A stretch of 64,000 bases of DNA from Arcobacter acticola. Its GTDB lineage: Bacteria > Campylobacterota > Campylobacteria > Campylobacterales > Arcobacteraceae. The translations under genes and the position numbers were made by a program. This document shows positions 16,324-23,664 of this stretch, one piece after another (positions within the stretch are counted from its first letter, which is position 1; the number at the start of each line of letters is the position of its first letter). Below the pieces are notes generated by a model. It ran no database searches. It was given only the letters and a program-made list of their open reading frames with translations, and was not told where the DNA came from. The stretch lies in the NCBI RefSeq assembly GCF_013177675.1, contig NZ_CP042652.1, forward strand, positions 2,666,001-2,730,000. The letters run 5' to 3'.

Positions 16324-17451
16324 ATGAAAATAACAAAATTAAGTTTAGCTACGATTATTGCAATCGGAAGTTTTTCTGCTGCAAATGCACAAAATTTAGA
16401 AGACGCTATTAAAAATGTAGATATCTCAGGAACAGCAGCATACAGATATAATGACTATGAGACAAGTACAGGATCAAATAACTATAAAGTTGCTACAAAT
16501 TTAAAATCTGGAATCAATGACGATTTAGCTTTTAATTCAAGAATAATTATTGGAAATGCAACTAATCCTGCATCTTTAGATACAGGTGAAGCTGATTCTG
16601 AAGCAGAATTTGGATTATCAGAAGCAAACTTCGCGTATAGTGGTGTACAAAACACAACTATAACTGCAGGTAAACAAGGAATTGCAACTCCATTTACTAT
16701 TGATAGAGATGCAATGGGTAACGAGCAAACAGGAACAGGACTTGTAGCAACTTCAAACCTTGGAATGGTTTCTTTAACTGGTGGATTCTTCAATCAAACA
16801 AATTTAAGCAGTACTGATGGTGAAGCTCCAATAACATCTGGAACAATAGATGGTGGAGAAGATGTATACTTTGCAACTGCAAACCTTACAGTTGAAAATG
16901 TTACTTTAGACTCAACTTATATTAACTTATTAGACACTTTAGATGGTTTTACAGTTGGAGCAAAAGCTAAATTTGATGTTGCAGGTATTCAAATGAATCC
17001 ATATGCAAGATATTCATCAATTAACTTTGATAACTATGCAAAAGACAATACTTTATGGAAAATTGGTACAGATGCACAAATGGGAATCTTTGGAGCATAC
17101 GTAGCATACGGTCAAACAAATGAAGAAGGTGGAGAAACTGGTCTTGACTATAGTTCAGATACAGGAATGGATGACCACTGGAGAGTAACATTAACAGGTG
17201 TAGCTGATGCTTCAGTTGTTTATGCTTCTGTAAATACTCAAGTTACTGATGCAGTAAATGTATCAATTAATTATTCAGATATGAATGTAGGAAGTGCTAA
17301 TACAGCAGGTGATGTAGATCAAAATGAAATTTATGGTCAAGTAAGTTACCAAATGTCTAAAAACTTTAAAACATTTGCAAGACTTGGTCAATACGATCAA
17401 GATGGAGATACTTCAAACATGGGTAGACTTCACGCACAATACTCTTTCTAA
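16324..17451 (+). CDS. MOMP/PorA-like outer membrane porin 2
   Basis: The 375-residue precursor has a signal peptide ending ...AANA (residues 1-22), then QNLEDAIKNVDISGTAAYRYNDY, beta-strand periodicity and a terminal Phe (HAQYSF). It is clearly paralogous to porin 1 (same opening, an NFAY segment near residue 100, and the C-terminal MSKNFKTFARLGQ). SD AAAGGA precedes the ATG. Its 3' end and the bases after the stop (17401-17473) recur at 18181-18253 behind the yefM-yoeB pair. Confidence 0.9.
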   Translation: MKITKLSLATIIAIGSFSAANAQNLEDAIKNVDISGTAAYRYNDYETSTGSNNYKVATNLKSGINDDLAFNSRIIIGNATNPASLDTGEADSEAEFGLSEANFAYSGVQNTTITAGKQGIATPFTIDRDAMGNEQTGTGLVATSNLGMVSLTGGFFNQTNLSSTDGEAPITSGTIDGGEDVYFATANLTVENVTLDSTYINLLDTLDGFTVGAKAKFDVAGIQMNPYARYSSINFDNYAKDNTLWKIGTDAQMGIFGAYVAYGQTNEEGGETGLDYSSDTGMDDHWRVTLTGVADASVVYASVNTQVTDAVNVSINYSDMNVGSANTAGDVDQNEIYGQVSYQMSKNFKTFARLGQYDQDGDTSNMGRLHAQYSF

Positions 17452-17473
17452 TCTGAAAGTTTAAACTACAAAA
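17401..17473 (+). repeat. Direct repeat: porin 3' end, copy 1
   Basis: The last ~50 coding bases of porin 2 and ~22 bases after its stop, repeated with few mismatches at 18181-18253. The two copies bracket yefM-yoeB. Confidence 0.88.
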
Positions 17474-17480
17474 CAAAAAA

Positions 17481-17511
17481 GGCTTAGAGTTAAACTCTAA
17501 GCCTTTTTTTT
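17481..17511 (+). terminator. Terminator after porin 2
   Basis: Ten-bp stem GGCTTAGAGT/ACTCTAAGCC with a TAA loop and an 8-T tract. Confidence 0.93.
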
Positions 17512-17513
17512 AA

Positions 17514-17563
17514 TTGACTTACTTTATAAATTCTGATAAAATCTTTAAAATGACAATATATTG
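17514..17563 (+). promoter_or_regulatory. yefM-yoeB promoter and probable operator
   Basis: TTGACT (17514-17519), 17-bp spacer, TAAAAT (17537-17542). The 10-bp palindrome CAATATATTG (17554-17563), flanked by two TGACA copies, lies at the expected transcript start and just before the SD. YefM/YoeB pairs repress their own promoter through palindromes, so this is the likely operator. Confidence 0.65.
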
Positions 17564-17578
17564 ACAAAAGGATTTAAA

Positions 17579-17830
17579 ATGCAAGCAGTTTTTTACTCAC
17601 AAGCAAGAAATAATCTAAGAGAAATTATAAATAAAGTATGTGATGATTTTGATGAATATATTATTACTACAAAAGATGAGAAATCTGTAGTTTTGATTTC
17701 ATATGAAGAGTATAGTTCAATGAAAGAAACAATATATCTTTTATCTTCAAAAAATAATAGAGATAGATTAAATGATGCCGTAGAACAAATAGAAAACTCA
17801 AAATTTCTTAAAAAAGAAATTGATTTATGA
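17579..17830 (+). CDS. yefM: YefM-family antitoxin (Phd/YefM)
   Basis: An 83-residue protein from the ATG at 17579, chosen because AAAGGA lies 8 bases upstream and MQAVFYSQARNNLREIINKV aligns with the YefM start. The upstream TTG at 17561 would add six residues with no family support. The N-terminal Phd-like fold binds DNA and represses the operon. The acidic C-terminal part (KNNRDRLNDAVEQI...KKEIDL) would wrap the toxin. The stop TGA overlaps the yoeB ATG by 4 bases (ATGA). Confidence 0.93.
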   Translation: MQAVFYSQARNNLREIINKVCDDFDEYIITTKDEKSVVLISYEEYSSMKETIYLLSSKNNRDRLNDAVEQIENSKFLKKEIDL

Positions 17831-18087
17831 TTATTGGATTTGCAGATGAAGCATGGGAAGATTATCAATATTGGTCTTTAAATGATAAAAATATATTCAA
17901 AAGAATAAATTTATTAATCAAAGATATAAAAAGAAATCCCTTCGATGCTAATGGACTTGGAAAACCAGAAAGACTAAAAGAAAATTTTCAAGGATACTTT
18001 TCAAGAAGAATAACATCAGAACACAGACTAGTATATAAAATAATCGATGATTTGATAATCATAGCTCAATGTAGATATCATTATTAA
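17827..18087 (+). CDS. yoeB: YoeB-family mRNA endoribonuclease toxin
   Basis: The 86-residue protein aligns over its full length with YoeB: EAWEDYQYW, LIKDIKRNPF, GKPERLKENFQGYFSRRITSEHRLVY and the C-terminal CRYHY. The catalytic residues known for YoeB (Glu in KPERL, Arg in SRRIT, His-Tyr at the end) are all present, so it looks intact. It cleaves mRNA in the ribosomal A site. The pair lies between porin 2 and a porin remnant and is probably a recent arrival. Confidence 0.94.
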   Translation: MIIGFADEAWEDYQYWSLNDKNIFKRINLLIKDIKRNPFDANGLGKPERLKENFQGYFSRRITSEHRLVYKIIDDLIIIAQCRYHY

Positions 18088-18120
18088 TCCAAAATAAAAT
18101 ACAAGACTTTGATTTTTTTT

Positions 18121-18231
18121 AATGTATCAATTAACTATTCTGACTTAAACGCTGGTTCAATATCAAAGGACAAGAATCAAGATAGAGATACTTCAAACAT
18201 GGGTAGACTTCATATGCAATACTCTTTCTAA
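18121..18231 (+). pseudogene. Remnant of a third porin gene (3' end only)
   Basis: Thirty-six codons in frame read NVSINYSDLNAGS...RDTSNMGRLHMQYSF and stop, matching the last strands of porin 2. About 25 codons equivalent to the penultimate strands (GQVSYQMSKNFKTFARLGQ) are missing, and there is no start or signal peptide. The divergence from porin 2 (Leu for Met, His-Met for His-Ala) and its own terminator show that it was a separate porin gene, now 5'-truncated and internally deleted, probably when yefM-yoeB arrived. Confidence 0.85.
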
Positions 18232-18253
18232 TCTGAAAGTTTAAACTACAAAA
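18181..18253 (+). repeat. Direct repeat: porin 3' end, copy 2
   Basis: Partner of 17401-17473. The match runs through the stop codon into noncoding DNA (CTGAAAGTTTAAACTACAAAA-like) and then diverges into a different terminator. Confidence 0.88.
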
Positions 18254-18256
18254 TAT

Positions 18257-18290
18257 AAAAGTGTTGGAGATTTTCTTCAACACTTTTTTT
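18257..18290 (+). terminator. Terminator of the porin remnant
   Basis: Stem GTGTTG/CAACAC extended by A/T pairs, followed by T7. It resembles the porin 1 terminator in layout. Confidence 0.85.
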
Positions 18291-18303
18291 ATTTTTAAAA
18301 TTA

Positions 18304-18332
18304 TTGACATGAAAAAAATATTTAGATATAAT
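18304..18332 (+). promoter_or_regulatory. Consensus sigma70 promoter of RNA module 2
   Basis: Perfect TTGACA (18304-18309), 17-bp spacer, perfect TATAAT (18327-18332). The transcript should start near 18339. Confidence 0.9.
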
Positions 18333-18338
18333 TTTTTT

Positions 18339-18424
18339 ACGAATGACATTTACTTCTTTTGTAGGAGTGATTACCTACAAATAAGTATCGAGGGAAAAGG
18401 TTTATACCTTTTCCCTTTTTTTTT
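18339..18424 (+). ncRNA. Predicted ~86-nt antitoxin-like RNA, module 2
   Basis: Same layout as 13681-13768. The 5' segment ATGACATTTACTT (18343-18355) is perfectly complementary to AAGTAAATGTCAT (18460-18472), which contains the start codon of the downstream ORF. Bases 18356-18360 can pair with the SD, using two G-U pairs. The hairpin has stem TGTAGG/CCTACA (18360-18365/18374-18379) and loop AGTGATTA; a strong terminator follows. The 5' segment differs entirely from that of module 1 yet fits its own target. Predicted only. Confidence 0.72.
18391..18424 (+). terminator. Intrinsic terminator of RNA module 2
   Basis: Eleven-bp perfect stem (18391-18401/18406-18416), TTAT loop, and a 9-T tract. 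Stem sequence differs from module 1 but position and strength match. Confidence 0.92.
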
Positions 18425-18465
18425 GGGCAGAGAGGGCGGGAGTGCTTATTTAAAGGAGTAAGTAA

Positions 18466-18528
18466 ATGTCATATCGTATAGCAATACTACTTTTAATATT
18501 TCTTATTTTTGCAATAAGAGCATATTAA
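18466..18528 (+). CDS. 20-residue hydrophobic peptide, putative Ibs-like type I toxin (module 2)
   Basis: ATG at 18466, with AAAGGAG at 18452-18458. The product MSYRIAILLLIFLIFAIRAY has a basic residue at 4, one hydrophobic span and a basic-x-Tyr end. It shares LLLIFLIFAI with the module 1 peptide, and the ending Ala-Tyr is like several Ibs toxins. Codons 6-7 (18481-18487) are complementary to GTATTGC at 18556-18562. Start region and SD are complementary to the 5' end of the RNA encoded just upstream. Function is inferred. Confidence 0.74.
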   Translation: MSYRIAILLLIFLIFAIRAY

Positions 18529-18532
18529 TAAA

Positions 18533-18554
18533 AGGGGGAACTAATCACTCCCCT
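18533..18554 (+). other. 3' hairpin of module 2 with antiloop
   Basis: Stem AGGGG/CCCCT (18533-18537/18550-18554). The loop contains TAATCACT, the exact complement of the module 2 upstream loop AGTGATTA. Compared with module 1, a C-to-T change in one loop is matched by G-to-A in the other. Confidence 0.78.
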
Positions 18555-18623
18555 GGTATTGCTTCCTAACCAACTTTTATACAAACTTAAAGTATAATTC
18601 TTTTTTTTAAAGGATTACGATAA

Positions 18624-19718
18624 ATGGATGCATACGAATATTCAGAGCTATTAAAACTTCTAAATACTAAACTTAAAAACATAAAAGGTATTTTAAAACC
18701 TGATGAATTAAATAAAAGATTAGATGAAATAAAAGAAGAAGAAGCTCAACAAGATTTTTGGAACAATGTAGAAAATGCTACGAAAATCGGTATTGAAAAA
18801 AATAGAATCTTAGGAAAATTAAATAAATTTAATAAAGCAAATGATTCACTAAAAGGTACAAATGAGCTTTATGAGATGGCAAGCGATGAAAAAGATGAAG
18901 ATACTTTTGAAATGCTTTACGAAGAAGCTCCTGAGCTAGAAAAACTTATAAAATCAACTGAAATATCTGTAATGCTAAGTAATCCAGATGATGCATCAAA
19001 TGCTATTGTGTCTATTCATCCAGGAGCTGGAGGAACAGAATCTCAAGATTGGGCTTCAATGCTTTATAGAATGTATTTAAGATGGGCTGAAAGAAATGAT
19101 TTCAAAATCGAATTACTAGATTATCAAAATGGTGAAGAAGCTGGTATCAAAGATGTTTCTTTTATAATCAAAGGTGAAAATGCCTATGGTTATATGAAAG
19201 CTGAAAATGGTATTCATAGGTTAGTTAGAATCTCTCCATTTGATTCAAATGCAAAAAGACACACATCATTTTCATCTGTAATGGTAAGTCCTGAAGTTGA
19301 TGATAATATTGATATTGTAATCGAAGATAAAGATATAAGAATAGATACATATAGAGCAAGTGGGGCTGGTGGTCAACATGTTAATAAAACAGAATCAGCT
19401 ATTAGAATCACACATATTGCTACAAATATCGTAGTTCAATGCCAAAATGATAGATCACAACATAAAAATAAAGCAAGTGCTATGAAAATGCTTAAATCAA
19501 GACTATATGAGCTAGAACTAGAAAAACAACAAGCTTCTAAAGATGGTGTTGAAAAGAGTGATAATGGATGGGGACATCAAATTAGATCATACGTTCTTCA
19601 GCCATATCAACAAGTAAAAGATAGTAGAAGCAATATTGGTTACTCAAATGTTGATGCTATTTTAGATGGTGATATTACAAAAATAATAGAAGACGTATTA
19701 ATAGCAACTGCAAAATAA
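18624..19718 (+). CDS. prfB: Peptide chain release factor 2
   Basis: The 364-residue RF2 has the codon-recognition tripeptide SPF (in [14 protein letters not shown]) and the catalytic GGQ ([15 protein letters not shown]). The reading frame is continuous from ATG: the TGA-dependent +1 frameshift used for autoregulation in E. coli prfB is absent. A -10 TATAAT lies at 18593-18598, and AAAGGA precedes the ATG. It releases proteins at UGA and UAA. Convergent with the addB-like gene across a shared hairpin. Confidence 0.97.
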   Translation: MDAYEYSELLKLLNTKLKNIKGILKPDELNKRLDEIKEEEAQQDFWNNVENATKIGIEKNRILGKLNKFNKANDSLKGTNELYEMASDEKDEDTFEMLYEEAPELEKLIKSTEISVMLSNPDDASNAIVSIHPGAGGTESQDWASMLYRMYLRWAERNDFKIELLDYQNGEEAGIKDVSFIIKGENAYGYMKAENGIHRLVRISPFDSNAKRHTSFSSVMVSPEVDDNIDIVIEDKDIRIDTYRASGAGGQHVNKTESAIRITHIATNIVVQCQNDRSQHKNKASAMKMLKSRLYELELEKQQASKDGVEKSDNGWGHQIRSYVLQPYQQVKDSRSNIGYSNVDAILDGDITKIIEDVLIATAK

Positions 19719-19730
19719 CTTAAAATATAT

Positions 19731-19755
19731 ATAGAGAATAAATCTTATTCTCTAT
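19731..19755. terminator. Bidirectional hairpin between prfB and addB-like gene
   Basis: Eleven-bp perfect stem ATAGAGAATAA/TTATTCTCTAT with loop ATC, overlapping the last codons of the minus-strand gene. No long T tract on either side. Confidence 0.6.
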
Positions 19756-22114
19756 TACAAATGATAATATAAGGGCAGTAAGTACAGTTATTTTTATCTT
19801 CACATTTAGAAAAATAGATTTCATTTTTTGAGATTTCTTTTAGTTCATTAAACTTTTCGCACAACAATTCAAGTTTTTTATCAAGTGCAATTTCATTTAT
19901 TAATTGTGTGTTGCTTAAATCATAATAATAAGCTTCTATTTTGTCTGTTTTGTACATTTCACTCATGGCAAGATAATAAAACTCTAATTGAAAATCATCG
20001 GTTTTTTCATAGTTTTTTAAAGTATCAACACTCAAAGTTGAAGATGTTTTGTAATCAATAACTTCATAACTGTCTTCAAAAGAATCAATCCTATCAATTA
20101 CACCTTTGATTTTTATTCCTTCAAATTCGCATGAAAATGATTTTTCTAAGGCTATAATTTTTCTATGTTTAAGTCTTTGTTTATCAAGTAAATAAAACTC
20201 ATATAACTTTTTCTTCCAAATTTCTAAATCCAAAATCAAGAATGGATTTGTACTTTTGTATTTATTAAATAAAGATTCAATTTTTTCAAAACTTAATTCA
20301 GTACTATTTTCATCTAAAGTGTAGAAATCTTCTAAAATAGAGTGAATAATATCACCTAACTCATAAGCCTTAGGTTTGAGCGATATGCTGTGTTCTTTGA
20401 GTTTTAATATATACTGTAGATAAAACTTTCTTTTGCACTGTAAATAGGTTTTAAATGACGTTGCTGACCATGTAAACATCGATAAATCTATTTTTGCTAT
20501 TATCTCTTCTTCAATATGTTTTATTTTATGATTATCATAAAGTATATGCTTATATGCATTGTCATTTGTATCTGTTTTTATATACTTATCAAAAAGTTCA
20601 TTTGCAAATCTTGATATTTGATTTGTATCAGAGTTCACATAAGTTACAAAAACATTTTTTGAAGAATCAATTAATCTTTTATAATAGTATTTTTGTAATG
20701 ATTCCCTATCAAATTGAGTTGGAAGATTTGATAGTTGTTTTAGTTTTGTTGATAAAAACTTATCTTTTACAGAAATTTTTGGAATAAATGATTCATTAAA
20801 ATCACAAATAATAACAGTATCAAACTCAACTGCTCTAGTTTCCAAAAGTCCAAGAACTGTAATTTTTCCTGAATTTACATCATCAAGGGTAAGTTTTACT
20901 AATTTTTGCAAAAATATTTTATATACATCTTTTAATAAAATTACATTATCATTTGAAAAAACTATGATATTTAGTTTATAAAGAAGTTCTTCATACTTTT
21001 CTAGTAACTCTACACTACTCTCTTTTGATTTTATAAACTCAGAAATAAACTCAAAACTCTCTTTTGTAGCTCTTTTATTCCAAATTGGTTTTATATTTTT
21101 ATCAATAAAGTTTTTATCTAATTTCAAGAAATCAAGATTTGAAATATGTTTAATATCATCTTCACTTAAATATGAATATATAGCATAAGCAACTTGATAA
21201 AGATTTGTATTTTTGATAGTTTTACCCATAGCATAGTTAAAATACTTTTCTGTATCAAATAACTGTATGTATGAAGCAAAAGTTTCATCAGGTAATACAA
21301 GTGCTATTCTTGAAGGATTTACACCTTTTTGAACTGATTTTACTATTGAGTCTTTTATATATGCGATTTGATTTAATCTTGAAGAGAAACCTTTGATTTC
21401 TAAAGATTGAAGATTCTTTTTATTTTTTTCTTCTTGTAAAACTAGTTTATTTGTTAAATCAATTTTATAGTTAAAATCTATTTTCAAATCTATATTCATA
21501 TTTTTGAAAACTTCTAATGATCTTTGGTTATATGTATTTGAATAGAAATTAATTTTTACATTGATAAATTTTGATATTTTTTCTACTATTTCAAATTCTA
21601 CTTTTGTAAAATATCCTTCAAAATGTAACTCTATCTCTTCAAATTTCTTTAAAAAATTTTCATTTATTTTATAGTGATTATCTAAGTTTATTCTATCTAC
21701 ATAAGAATTTTTTTCTAATATATTTATATAGTTAGTTTTTATAGTTTCAAGAATTTGTAAGTGCTCTAAATAAAAATCATAAGTATCTACATTTTGAATA
21801 TCTTTGATTTCTACTTTTTCACTTGCTAGTTCTAAAAAGAATCTATATATATAATCGCTTTGTTTTAAAAATTTTGTAAAATTATCTGAAATTCCAAGTT
21901 TTTGGATGTTTGTATTTTTTATTGCTTCACTTAAAAAAAGAACTCTTTGTTCTTCTTCACAATATTTCATATTATTAAGATTGATTGATTTTTTAAAAAG
22001 TTCATCAATAGTGAGGGTAAAAGGCAAAAGAGTATTAGAACTCTTTTGCGTTGAAATAAAATTTCTAATTGACCTTGATGTAGGAAAAACTAAAAGTTTT
22101 TTTTTAAATAGCAT
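19745..22114 (-). CDS. AddB-like PD-(D/E)XK nuclease of the RecBCD/AddAB type
   Basis: The 789-residue protein starts MLFKKKLLVFPTSRSIRNFIS, like AddB, whose N-terminal helicase-like fold lacks a good Walker A. A middle region has LVLPDETFASYIQLF and VIICDFNESFIPK. The C-terminal nuclease is SWSATSFKTYLQCKRKFYLQY, then GVIDRIDSFEDSYEVIDYKTSS (the D...DYK catalytic pattern). It ends with CTYCPYIIIC; together with C in YLQCKRK this gives the four Cys of the AddB iron-sulfur clasp. It would act in double-strand break repair with AddA, which is not in the window. It overlaps the FixH-like gene by 11 bases. Confidence 0.82.
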   Translation of the reverse strand: MLFKKKLLVFPTSRSIRNFISTQKSSNTLLPFTLTIDELFKKSINLNNMKYCEEEQRVLFLSEAIKNTNIQKLGISDNFTKFLKQSDYIYRFFLELASEKVEIKDIQNVDTYDFYLEHLQILETIKTNYINILEKNSYVDRINLDNHYKINENFLKKFEEIELHFEGYFTKVEFEIVEKISKFINVKINFYSNTYNQRSLEVFKNMNIDLKIDFNYKIDLTNKLVLQEEKNKKNLQSLEIKGFSSRLNQIAYIKDSIVKSVQKGVNPSRIALVLPDETFASYIQLFDTEKYFNYAMGKTIKNTNLYQVAYAIYSYLSEDDIKHISNLDFLKLDKNFIDKNIKPIWNKRATKESFEFISEFIKSKESSVELLEKYEELLYKLNIIVFSNDNVILLKDVYKIFLQKLVKLTLDDVNSGKITVLGLLETRAVEFDTVIICDFNESFIPKISVKDKFLSTKLKQLSNLPTQFDRESLQKYYYKRLIDSSKNVFVTYVNSDTNQISRFANELFDKYIKTDTNDNAYKHILYDNHKIKHIEEEIIAKIDLSMFTWSATSFKTYLQCKRKFYLQYILKLKEHSISLKPKAYELGDIIHSILEDFYTLDENSTELSFEKIESLFNKYKSTNPFLILDLEIWKKKLYEFYLLDKQRLKHRKIIALEKSFSCEFEGIKIKGVIDRIDSFEDSYEVIDYKTSSTLSVDTLKNYEKTDDFQLEFYYLAMSEMYKTDKIEAYYYDLSNTQLINEIALDKKLELLCEKFNELKEISKNEIYFSKCEDKNNCTYCPYIIICNRE

Positions 22115-22661
22115 TTGTTTTAATATAAAGATATCCAGTTATTCCATCAACAACAAAACTTCCTGTAATAATCCAGTTATTTGACTCTTTAATTTCAAAG
22201 TCAGCAATGTAAGTTTTGTCATTTTCAACAAAATCACCATTACTTAATAACTTGTCACTATCATTTGAAATAGTTTTGCTAAGAATCAAATCAATTTTAA
22301 CATCTTTTTTTTCATTTGTAATTTTATCACTAACAGTAAGTTTTAAACTATTTTTTCCAACTTTTAATGAATCTTTATTTACAGAGAATTTTTCAATTAC
22401 TCTTTGTGAATATCTAATATCTTCAGTTGTCAATGCAAATTGTTTATCATTGATAAAAAAATCAAAATTATATTTTGATCTAAATAATACATTTGAATCC
22501 ATCATTTCATTATAATGCTCTTCAACATCTTGATATTTTTTCATAAAACTATTATCTTCTATTACAGGTACAGAAACTGCACTTTTAATAGTCCAAATAA
22601 TCATACCAATGGTAAAAGTAAAAATTCCAATAAACAATAAAGGCCAATAATTTCTTTTCAT
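22104..22661 (-). CDS. FixH-like membrane protein of the cbb3 oxidase cluster
   Basis: A 185-residue protein with one N-terminal membrane span (WPLLFIGIFTFTIGMIIWTI), a predicted periplasmic domain with beta pattern, and a conserved start MKRNYWP typical of FixH/CcoH-like proteins. FixH-family proteins assist copper handling or assembly of cbb3 oxidase. The position, four genes downstream of ccoP on the same strand, supports this. Family membership is by pattern and context. Confidence 0.65.
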   Translation of the reverse strand: MKRNYWPLLFIGIFTFTIGMIIWTIKSAVSVPVIEDNSFMKKYQDVEEHYNEMMDSNVLFRSKYNFDFFINDKQFALTTEDIRYSQRVIEKFSVNKDSLKVGKNSLKLTVSDKITNEKKDVKIDLILSKTISNDSDKLLSNGDFVENDKTYIADFEIKESNNWIITGSFVVDGITGYLYIKTNAI

Positions 22662-22665
22662 ATTT

Positions 22666-23295
22666 TTATTTTCTTTTTCTTAAAATTGCGTAAGTATATG
22701 CTAATAATCCTAAAACAATCAATGTATACATAAGAACTCGCCATATAGTACTAGATACTTTTCCAGCATTTCCTATACTTGACTCTAGTTTAATTTGATT
22801 TGCTTCTGCAATAGTATCAGCAATAGCAGCATATCCATTTAATGTAGCAGCACTAACTTTTGCAAATAAAGTATTTTTATCTTGTGATGCTAATAAAGGA
22901 ACTATATATCCGTCTAAAATATCATTTTTATCAAGAATATCTTTAAAGTCATCAGAAAAAAGTAGATTAACATGTGTTTCTTCAACTGCAATAGTTAATA
23001 AAACATATGGTTCTTCTAGTGTTGATATTATTTGATTTTCACTATTTTTAATGAAATCAATTTTATCTTTTGTTTTAACATTTTCGCCTAAACCTAAATT
23101 AGATTTTGCATACACATATATATTAACACCTAATTTAGACTTAACTTCAGCACCAATTTCGTTGATTTTAATAGCGGCTCTATCATCTATTAATTTATCA
23201 TCATTTAAGATAAATTGTTGAGCGCTTAAATTTGAGCATAAAAAAAGCAGAAGTGAAAAAATCACTCCCACTTTCAAAAAATTAATTTTTTTCAT
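22666..23295 (-). CDS. TPM-domain membrane protein
   Basis: A 209-residue protein with signal peptide (residues ~1-25, ending LSAQ), a TPM-like domain (FILNDDKLIDDRAAIKINEIGAEVKSKLGVNIYVYAKSN...EPYVLLTIAVEETHVNLLFSDDF) and a C-terminal membrane span followed by RKRK. TPM proteins are extracytoplasmic and act in assembly or repair of membrane complexes (photosystem II in plants); bacterial roles vary. It starts 1 base after the 30-residue gene and is part of the cco operon, so an oxidase assembly role is plausible but inferred. Confidence 0.72.
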   Translation of the reverse strand: MKKINFLKVGVIFSLLLFLCSNLSAQQFILNDDKLIDDRAAIKINEIGAEVKSKLGVNIYVYAKSNLGLGENVKTKDKIDFIKNSENQIISTLEEPYVLLTIAVEETHVNLLFSDDFKDILDKNDILDGYIVPLLASQDKNTLFAKVSAATLNGYAAIADTIAEANQIKLESSIGNAGKVSSTIWRVLMYTLIVLGLLAYTYAILRKRK

Positions 23296-23296
23296 A

Positions 23297-23389
23297 TTAA
23301 CCTATGAATATCTTAGCCGAATTAAAGAAGCTAAAATACAATGTCACAATTGCAGATACTACAAGTAATATACCAATAATTTTATCCAT
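23297..23389 (-). CDS. 30-residue single-span membrane protein in the cco operon
   Basis: ATG at 23389 with AGGAG 7-8 bases upstream. The product starts MDKIIGILLVVSAIVTLYFS and ends FFNSAKIFIG: one membrane span and a short tail. It fills the only gap between the DUF4006 gene and the TPM gene (1 base before the latter), so it is surely translated within the operon. Small extra subunits are known for cbb3 oxidases (for example CcoM in Pseudomonas), but I cannot say this is one. Confidence 0.7.
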   Translation of the reverse strand: MDKIIGILLVVSAIVTLYFSFFNSAKIFIG

Positions 23390-23399
23390 TTTAGTCTCC

Positions 23400-23663
23400 T
23401 TATTTAACTAGAATATAATTTTTATTTTGTTCTTCTGAAGATTTTTGTTCTTTATCAGAAAAAACACTTCCAGAAGTTAAACCATTTAAATCTTGATTGA
23501 TTTTATAAAAATTAGTTGATTCATCTTGTTGTACTTTTATACCAAATACAGTTAATACAACTAATATAGTTAAAAGCAAAACTGTTGCAATTAACATACC
23601 AGTAATACCATTTAATTTAAAGATTCCTCTTTCATTTTCGTTCATTTGCGTATTTCCAGCCAT
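23400..23663 (-). CDS. DUF4006-family small membrane protein
   Basis: The 87-residue protein has one central membrane span (GMLIATVLLLTILVVLTVFGI) preceded by ERGIFKLNGITG, the pattern of the DUF4006 proteins that follow ccoP in Campylobacterota. The C-terminal third is polar. It begins 1 base after the ccoP stop. A role in cbb3 oxidase assembly or stability is inferred from constant position only. Confidence 0.78.
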   Translation of the reverse strand: MAGNTQMNENERGIFKLNGITGMLIATVLLLTILVVLTVFGIKVQQDESTNFYKINQDLNGLTSGSVFSDKEQKSSEEQNKNYILVK

Positions 23664-23664
23664 G

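Noticed and set aside
17579-18087. Insertion sequence or integron cassette carrying yefM-yoeB.
   Set aside because: No terminal inverted repeats, attC-like site or integrase; only porin-derived direct repeats flank it.
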